A stretch of 50,848 bases of DNA from an uncultured Verrucomicrobiales bacterium (GTDB lineage: Bacteria; Verrucomicrobiota; Verrucomicrobiia; Verrucomicrobiales; Akkermansiaceae): NCBI GenBank assembly GCA_937930235.1, contig CALGLJ010000015.1, forward strand, positions 1 to 50,848, written 5' to 3'. How positions within the stretch are numbered: position 1 is the stretch's first letter; each line of letters starts with the position of its first letter. This document shows positions 45,760 to 50,848 of the stretch, one piece after another. The notes below the pieces were generated by a model. It saw nothing but the letters and a program-made list of their open reading frames with translations, searched no databases and was not told where the DNA came from. The position numbers and the translations under genes are program-made.

Positions 45760-46708
45760 GAAAGACAAATTTCATTCCCCAGCGAATCCAAAGTGGCATC
45801 GTGATGAGCGCAGCTACCGAGGTGGCGACCACGGTCTGCACCGCCACGCCTGGGCTCCCTCCATAGTGGCGAGCCACAATAATCGGAGTGACTGCGGCAG
45901 GCATCACTGCTTGCACTAGCAAGACTTGTTTCAAAGCTGTCGCAAGGGGGAGATACCTTGCGGCACAAAGAAAAATGAGAGGCATAATGAGTAATCGCAC
46001 CAGAAGAGCGCTGATACCGATCTTCATCGAGAGACGTTCTTTTCCAACCAGATCCATCATCGTTGCTCCAATCAACATCAAGCCCAAGGGAAAAGCACAA
46101 GCGCCTAGCCAAGACATGGTCTGCCGAATCATACGCCCGATGAATCCCCCCAACTCTGGATCAAAGAGGGTCCATCCCCCAGTCCAAGAAAGACCCACTC
46201 CTAAAATCACCGCCACAATGGGACCATTCAGCAACAGCTTGAGATTCTTTGAAACCGTTCCGGTCATCACCATGATTCCAATGATCCAAATGGCGATTTC
46301 TACTCCCAAGCTGTGAACAAAGAGCACTCCTAACACTGAATCATCTCCCGAACTCGCAAAGAGCGCCGCGAGAATCGGAATCGCGGTATATCCAAAATTT
46401 TGAACTCCTCCTGCCAAGATAAAGGTCCGTTTGCCAGTTCCCGACTGAAGCCCCGCAATGCTTCCGATGAGCCACGAGCATAGCATCCCGATCACAATGA
46501 GACCGCAGCCTAATCCGATCCCCCACGCGACGATATCAAACTGGCGCACTAGAGGATTTCCCAGGGTCTTATCGAGAATCAAACAAGGATAGAGGCAGTG
46601 AATGACGAGCTTCAATATGCCCTTTTCCATCTCTTTCTCAATGACCCTCGCCCGATGCAAGATCATGCCTACGGCTGCCAGAAGATACACTGGGAGGACC
46701 GCCTGCAT
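45755..46708 (-). CDS. AEC family transporter (auxin efflux carrier-like)
   Basis: A polytopic membrane protein of 317 residues from ATG 46708, with about ten hydrophobic segments. The N-terminus QAVLPVYLLAAVGMILHR and the terminal membrane halves, each about five helices, match the AEC/MdcF family of organic acid or malonate-type carriers. An ATG at 46774 would add 22 residues but lies inside the T-rich tail of the preceding terminator, so 46708 is better supported. It is transcribed separately from the coiled-coil protein gene upstream. The substrate is unknown. Confidence 0.83.
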   Translation of the reverse strand: MQAVLPVYLLAAVGMILHRARVIEKEMEKGILKLVIHCLYPCLILDKTLGNPLVRQFDIVAWGIGLGCGLIVIGMLCSWLIGSIAGLQSGTGKRTFILAGGVQNFGYTAIPILAALFASSGDDSVLGVLFVHSLGVEIAIWIIGIMVMTGTVSKNLKLLLNGPIVAVILGVGLSWTGGWTLFDPELGGFIGRMIRQTMSWLGACAFPLGLMLIGATMMDLVGKERLSMKIGISALLVRLLIMPLIFLCAARYLPLATALKQVLLVQAVMPAAVTPIIVARHYGGSPGVAVQTVVATSVAALITMPLWIRWGMKFVFP

Positions 46709-46765
46709 CACAATCGCAAAACTCACTCCCCATTTGTGCGTTGTGATCTCCCCGCCAACAAGAGC

Positions 46766-46800
46766 GAAAAACAAAGAACCCCGGAGTGAGACTCCGGGGT
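46766..46800 (-). terminator. Factor-independent terminator upstream of the AEC transporter
   Basis: Arms ACCCCGGAGT and ACTCCGGGGT (46778-46787 and 46791-46800) form a perfect 10-base stem with a 3-base loop; on the minus strand TCTTTGTTTTT follows (46777-46767). It would end transcription of the upstream minus-strand gene at 46911. Confidence 0.85.
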
Positions 46801-46910
46801 CGAGTGAACTTTTGTTAGAAATTCATTGAGGCCATCTTTCGGAATTCTCCGACGTCAGCCCCGATGATTCTTCATTCTGAGCCGTGGCCGCACGAAAGAG
46901 TCTCTTTCAT

Positions 46911-47972
46911 TTATTTAAGGAGATACGCGATAATCACCGCGATGAGACCCAGCCCGAGTAAGATATTTACGAGCATGGTATTTTTCTGAATCGCGGCGAC
47001 TTTCTCAGCCTGCTTTCTGGCGGATTCTTCCGTTTTTTGCACCAGTTCGTCGTATGCTTTACTCGATTTTTCCACCTCGCCCTGCATCCCCTTGACGCCA
47101 GATTCCACCGTCGTCATCAATTTGTTCATCTGAGCCATGGAGCTGAGAGATTTCTCACTTCCTTTTCGAAGTTCTCCAAGTGAACCAGAAAACTGACTTA
47201 GAGAATCCTTGATCTGATTCCCTTTTGTTTCTGCTGCGGCGTTAGATTTTTCAATCTCTCCGCTGATTTTTGTGATGTCACTGCTGACCTTGCTCAGCGT
47301 GGTTCCCAGCTTTTCTTGACTGCTGGAGATGGCTTTAACGACACTCTCTTGCCCATTCTCGATGGCGCTGAGCATTTCTTTCTGGTTTTTGGCGACGGCA
47401 GCTTCCAGCGGAATCGGTGGTAAAATGTCTAAACTCGCGGAATAAGAAATCGGTCCCTTGGGCTTAGCGATCGGTGGGATGGTGCGCTTTGCTGGCGGAG
47501 CAGATTTTGATTCGGGCAGCTTTGTGGGTGATTCGGTTGACTTCGAAGCGGCTTGTGATTTTTCGTGCGTATGGGACTTTGCCGCCACTTTTGCGGGATC
47601 GATGGGCGGGAGAGATTGCGGAGCTCTCGTTCGGTTTGGCGCGGTGGCTTTCATCGGGGTTGGCTTTTTCAGACTGGGTTCATTTTTAACCCCCTCCTCT
47701 CGGCCTTTGTGGTCATTTACGGTGAGAGTGACGTCTTTTTTACCCCAGAATTTCCACCAAGGGCGTTTTTTCGTGCTCAAAGGTGGGGCAGGATATCCTG
47801 GGAGGGCGACGGTCTTAGGATTTGGGATTTTCCCCTGCTCTGAGCGAGGAGAAGGAAAGTCTGCCTTTTCAATCCGCTTCGTAGTCTGGGCCGGTTGCGG
47901 AGGAACTTTGGATCCTTTCGGAGAGTTCTCATTCGCAGCTGGATTTGGACTGGGTGACGTCGCTTGCTTCAT
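46911..47972 (-). CDS. Pro/Lys-rich coiled-coil membrane-anchored protein
   Basis: A 353-residue protein with three regions: a disordered Pro/Lys/Ser-rich part (1-180) that contains KKRPWWKFWGKKD at about 68-80, a long coiled coil (about 185-325) with many Lys, Glu and Ser, and one C-terminal transmembrane helix (TMLVNILLGLGLIAVIIAYLL, about 331-351). The orientation, with the soluble part in the cytoplasm, suggests a tail-anchored scaffold. I do not recognise a family; resemblance to chemoreceptor-like coiled coils is only compositional. Its start lies 111 bases from the argH start in the opposite direction. Confidence 0.72.
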   Translation of the reverse strand: MKQATSPSPNPAANENSPKGSKVPPQPAQTTKRIEKADFPSPRSEQGKIPNPKTVALPGYPAPPLSTKKRPWWKFWGKKDVTLTVNDHKGREEGVKNEPSLKKPTPMKATAPNRTRAPQSLPPIDPAKVAAKSHTHEKSQAASKSTESPTKLPESKSAPPAKRTIPPIAKPKGPISYSASLDILPPIPLEAAVAKNQKEMLSAIENGQESVVKAISSSQEKLGTTLSKVSSDITKISGEIEKSNAAAETKGNQIKDSLSQFSGSLGELRKGSEKSLSSMAQMNKLMTTVESGVKGMQGEVEKSSKAYDELVQKTEESARKQAEKVAAIQKNTMLVNILLGLGLIAVIIAYLLK

Positions 47973-48083
47973 ACTATGGCCAAACTAAAGGACTCTCATC
48001 ATTTATCAATACTAGAACTTTACGAAAAAAATCCCTCACCCTCTGCTCTTGAATGTCTCATTTACCATGACAAAACTGCCCGC

Positions 48084-49442
48084 ATGTGGAAGGGCCGTTT
48101 TTCTCAAGCAACAGCAGATCTTGTTCAAAAATATGGAGAATCTATCTCCTATGACTGGCGTCTTTACCCGCACGACATTGCAGGCTCCATCGCTCATGCT
48201 CGTGCGCAGGTCAAAGCAGGAATCCTTACCGATGACGAATTCGCGCAGATCGAGTCCGGACTCATCGAGATCAAGAATGACATTGCAGATGGAAATTTCG
48301 AATTCTCGATTGAACTCGAAGATATCCACATGAATATCGAAGCGGAGCTCACCAAACGCATCGGAGCAGCCGGAGCAAAACTCCACACTGCTCGTTCACG
48401 CAACGATCAAGTCGCGACTGATACCCGCCTTTACTGCCGGACTGCCATCGATCAGCTCGTCTCCCTGATTTCTGATTTACAGCTCGCTCTTCTCGGACAG
48501 GCCGAGACATATGCTGATGCCGTTATTCCCGGCTACACTCACCTCCAACGCGGGCAACCAGTCACGGTGGGCCATCATTTACTCGCCTATGTCGAGATGC
48601 TCGCACGCGACCAACAGCGGCTGATCGATGCTCGTAAACGAGTGAATATTTCACCACTTGGTTCAGGTGCGCTTGCGGGTTCCACCATTAATTTAGACCG
48701 GGAGGCCATCGCGCAAGAACTCGGATTTGATGCGGTCACCACAAACTCCATGGATGCCATCTCTGATCGAGATTACATTGCGGAAATCCTCTTTACGCTT
48801 GCCCTTTGTGGCGGCCACCTTTCTCGTCTCTCGGAAGACCTCATCCTATGGTGCTCTAGCGAATTCGGCTTCGCTTCGCTTTCAGATGCTCACACCACGG
48901 GATCCTCTCTCATGCCTCAGAAGAAAAACCCTGATGTGTGTGAACTCACACGAGGAAAAACGGGACGACTCTATGGAAATCTCGTTGCCATTCTCACCGC
49001 CATTAAAGGGCTCCCTCTGACCTACAATCGCGATCTACAAGAAGATAAGGAGCCACTCTTTGACTCGATCGATACCATCCTCATGGCGCTCGAAGTGAAT
49101 GCAGAGATGATCTCCTCGATGTCCATCAATGTTGAGACCTGTAAAGCAGCCTCATCCGATCCTCTCCTGCTCGCCACAGATCTTGCAGATTGGTTGGTCA
49201 AAGAAGGCGTCCCCTTCCGTGACGCTCACGAACTGGTAGGAAAAGCCGTGGCCGCATCATATGCCGAGAACACGCCTCTCGATCAAATCGACCTCACAAA
49301 AATTGATCCCGCTTTCAAAAAAGAAGCGGCCAAAATATTCGATCTTACGACAGCTCTCGCTGCGCGCACAAACCCCGGCGCCCCCTCGATCGAAAACGTC
49401 AAAGAGCAGATTCATCGCTGGAAAGCGACAATCCGTTCTTAA
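48084..49442 (+). CDS. argH: Argininosuccinate lyase
   Basis: Releases arginine and fumarate from argininosuccinate. I place the start at ATG 48084, giving MWKGRFSQATADLVQKYG which lines up with the family start (LWGGRF); an ATG at 47976 would add 36 unrelated residues and leave only three bases between divergent start codons. Motifs: HTARSRNDQVATDTRLY, GYTHLQRGQPVT, and the signature GSSLMPQKKNPDVCE with the catalytic serine. From 48084 the product is 452 residues, normal. argG is not in the window. Confidence 0.92.
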   Translation: MWKGRFSQATADLVQKYGESISYDWRLYPHDIAGSIAHARAQVKAGILTDDEFAQIESGLIEIKNDIADGNFEFSIELEDIHMNIEAELTKRIGAAGAKLHTARSRNDQVATDTRLYCRTAIDQLVSLISDLQLALLGQAETYADAVIPGYTHLQRGQPVTVGHHLLAYVEMLARDQQRLIDARKRVNISPLGSGALAGSTINLDREAIAQELGFDAVTTNSMDAISDRDYIAEILFTLALCGGHLSRLSEDLILWCSSEFGFASLSDAHTTGSSLMPQKKNPDVCELTRGKTGRLYGNLVAILTAIKGLPLTYNRDLQEDKEPLFDSIDTILMALEVNAEMISSMSINVETCKAASSDPLLLATDLADWLVKEGVPFRDAHELVGKAVAASYAENTPLDQIDLTKIDPAFKKEAAKIFDLTTALAARTNPGAPSIENVKEQIHRWKATIRS

Positions 49443-49469
49443 CGGTAAAGGCACCTCAATCCGTTTTCT

Positions 49470-49721
49470 CTAAGTAAAATGTAGGATCGTTTTCACAATC
49501 GCAACCAGCACCCCAAGAGCGCCTGCGAGGATTGAAATGGTGCTAATAATCCCGCCTCTTACTTTATCAGACATGGATTTCAATACCCCCAAGATGCCAA
49601 ACAAAATGGCAACCCCGGCCAAGATCCAGGCCCAAAATGCTCCTGAAGTGAAACTCAGGATGGCCGCAATCAGAGCAATGATTGAAGTCTTACTAATTCG
49701 TTCGGAAGTCGGTTTACTCAT
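49470..49721 (-). CDS. Small DUF4190-like membrane protein
   Basis: An 83-residue protein with two hydrophobic segments, about 12-42 and 55-81, and a Gly-rich turn (FGILGVLKSMSDKVRGG). Layout matches the small DUF4190-type two-helix membrane proteins, function unknown. It converges on argH with a 27-base gap in which AACGG (49441-49445) can pair with CCGTT on either side. Confidence 0.7.
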   Translation of the reverse strand: MSKPTSERISKTSIIALIAAILSFTSGAFWAWILAGVAILFGILGVLKSMSDKVRGGIISTISILAGALGVLVAIVKTILHFT

Positions 49722-50024
49722 ATAATTTATATTCTATGCACATCCCCTATTGTCAACTTCTTGTGGTTCATCATGACCATATGACCAGGGATTCAGAAAG
49801 CACCTTTCCAAGAAGTGCGCTTTTTCACTCCTCATTCAGCTCTGGATGATCGATATCGTGTGACTGAGTGGCCTCTACTTTACCTAACGAGGACTCAACT
49901 TCCTCAGAGCTTTTGCAGCTCCATAAAATGAAACTCGCAAAAAATAAAAGACAGGCCCTTGCGATGTTGTGTTTGTGATCTCTGGTGGGATTTATTCTTT
50001 TAAAATATCACATCTCTTTTCGCA
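49722..50024. other. Gene-poor stretch between the small membrane protein and the transposase
   Basis: A 303-base stretch without a confident gene. It holds a possible lipoprotein-like reading frame (49825-49965, minus) lacking a standard start codon. No repeated REP-type palindromes are seen here, although a RAYT gene follows. Confidence 0.6.
49825..49965 (-). other. Possible small lipoprotein frame without canonical start
   Basis: The frame codes for 46 residues: a hydrophobic segment RACLLFFASFILWSC with a Cys in lipobox-like position, then an acidic tail ending HPELNEE and a TGA stop. The only initiators available are ATC (49965), since no ATG, GTG or TTG lies between it and an upstream in-frame stop. 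It may be a chance frame, a gene with a rare start, or a decayed gene. Confidence 0.25.
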
Positions 50025-50848
50025 TCACTCCCGCATCACGAACACTTGACTCCTTCCGCTCATCAACTTCTTCCCCGGCTTCACTCGCACTCGCCCCATC
50101 TCCTCGCAGTAACGCTCGGACACCTCCCGCACAAATCCTTCACTCCCCAGCACCACCCCTCGGCTCATCGCCCGAATCCGAGTCTCCCTCAATTTGAGTC
50201 CCTCCTTCAGCTTCACCTTTGTCATCTCCTCGACACTCATCCCTTTCTTCTTCGACTCTCGTTTCTCTCCCGTTTTCGGATCTTTTTCTCCTACCGAAAC
50301 TCCCTCTTCATAGAGCCAACAACGATAGATCGCGCTTGCTTTCGCCTCCCATGCATCTTGCGGAGCCTCCACCACCTTACACAGCCCTCGCCGGGCACGC
50401 CGACTCCCACTCATCGCCTCCCCATACCCCGTCCACCGCGACTTCGCCGGATCATCCACCAAACCTGCTCGCACCGGATTGAGGTCGATATATGCCGCCA
50501 TCATCAGCAGCGCGTCCCCATTCTCCACCAAGACCGAGTGGAATCGATCCATCCACAAGGTCCCCCGCCGTCCATGCAGTTTATTATACCATCGGGAGAA
50601 CCGCTCCTTCAGCTCTTTGACGAAGAGACTGACATCACAAAAACGCCGCTTAAAACGATCCAAAAGCACCTCAATCTCCTTCTCCCGCCCCTGAGTCCGC
50701 AATTTTCCCAACTCCCCCTCTAACTGCTTCAAAAAAGCCTTCGAATACACCTTCCCGAGATGCGCAAGCAAACGGCTCTCACCTTCATCTCCTTCAAATC
50801 TTTTCAGCCACCGCTCCCGGTCAGGCACCTTCACCAACAAATGAAAAT
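50025..50848 (-). CDS. REP-associated tyrosine transposase / IS200-like Y1 transposase, 5' end outside window
   Basis: The right edge cuts the gene. The visible part begins with FHLLVKVPD, the continuation of the N-terminal HxH (MPNHFHLLV) catalytic motif of Y1 (HUH) transposases, and includes RRGTLWMDRFHSVLVE and YIDLNPVRAGLVDDP, both hallmarks of RAYT proteins. The final 100 residues are basic and less conserved. Such genes usually act on REP palindromes and are domesticated. No other mobile element is in the window. No flanking repeats are visible on the left side. Confidence 0.85.
   Translation of the reverse strand, partial: FHLLVKVPDRERWLKRFEGDEGESRLLAHLGKVYSKAFLKQLEGELGKLRTQGREKEIEVLLDRFKRRFCDVSLFVKELKERFSRWYNKLHGRRGTLWMDRFHSVLVENGDALLMMAAYIDLNPVRAGLVDDPAKSRWTGYGEAMSGSRRARRGLCKVVEAPQDAWEAKASAIYRCWLYEEGVSVGEKDPKTGEKRESKKKGMSVEEMTKVKLKEGLKLRETRIRAMSRGVVLGSEGFVREVSERYCEEMGRVRVKPGKKLMSGRSQVFVMRE

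Noticed and set aside
47458-47988. Plus-strand frame of 176 residues over the coiled-coil protein gene
   Set aside because: Antisense shadow of the Pro/Lys-rich gene and has no family motifs; it also runs into the argH upstream region.
50046-50723. Plus-strand Pro/His/Leu-rich frame of 225 residues over the transposase
   Set aside because: Antisense shadow; the minus-strand frame has recognised transposase motifs.

Overview
The window reads as a chromosomal segment of a free-living heterotrophic bacterium of the PVC group, most likely Verrucomicrobiota. No 16S or ribosomal protein gene is present, so this rests on gene content: a DUF1080 secreted protein, a GH95 fucosidase-type enzyme, a secreted protease with tandem PPC-like domains, a W-x-x-x-DP repeat protein, a DksA-like protein with a histone-H1-like lysine tail, and PAS-AraC regulators. 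Genes are tightly packed, coding is close to continuous on both strands, and most start codons lack a Shine-Dalgarno sequence. There is no prophage, CRISPR array or rRNA; the only mobile-type gene is a RAYT/IS200-like transposase running off the right edge.

Layout. 1-6 kb (+): DUF1080 protein, carA, purA, uppS, an orphan sigma-54-type response regulator and a BamE-like lipoprotein. 6-7.5 kb (-): a beta-CASP metallo-beta-lactamase nuclease. 7.7-10.9 kb (+): a small protein, a Roadblock/LC7-like domain fused to a Ser/Thr kinase, and an exported SGNH hydrolase, closely spaced as one unit. 10.9-18.7 kb (-): an acyltransferase, then a six-gene operon RDD, SpoIIM, DUF4129, DUF4350, MoxR, DUF58 with genes overlapping or almost touching. 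18.8-22.6 kb (-): lipid kinase, Maf, repeat protein, DksA-like protein. 22.8-26.9 kb: scpB and pheA (+), facing a secreted trypsin-like protease (-). 27-30.5 kb (+): a YqjD/YqjE-like envelope trio and two tandem PilT-type ATPases ending in a strong terminator. 30.6-34.1 kb (+): a zinc-ribbon membrane protein and the GH95 enzyme. 34.1-36.2 kb (-): tRNA-Asp, fabD and a PAS-AraC regulator. 36.3-39.5 kb (+): PutA. 39.5-44.8 kb (-): xylA, xylB, a sugar isomerase-like protein and a Gfo/Idh oxidoreductase, divergent from a second PAS-AraC regulator. 45.7-50.8 kb: an AEC transporter, a coiled-coil membrane protein, argH, a small membrane protein and the transposase.

How the genes fit together. Housekeeping steps in pyrimidine/arginine (carA, argH), purine (purA), phenylalanine (pheA), fatty acid (fabD) and undecaprenyl (uppS) synthesis are scattered singly. 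Two catabolic modules, proline (putA) and xylose (xylAB plus two accessory genes), each have a paralogous PAS-AraC regulator on the opposite strand, suggesting one regulator design reused for carbon and nitrogen sources. Exported enzymes (DUF1080, SGNH, GH95, protease) fit growth on polysaccharide and protein debris.

No wholly unknown system is certain here. The strongest candidates for new biology are the Roadblock-kinase/SGNH unit, the H1-tailed DksA-like protein with half its zinc ligands lost, the ~31-residue repeat protein, the paired PAS-AraC modules with a perfect inverted repeat upstream of putA, and several inverted repeats that span the stop codons of convergent genes.
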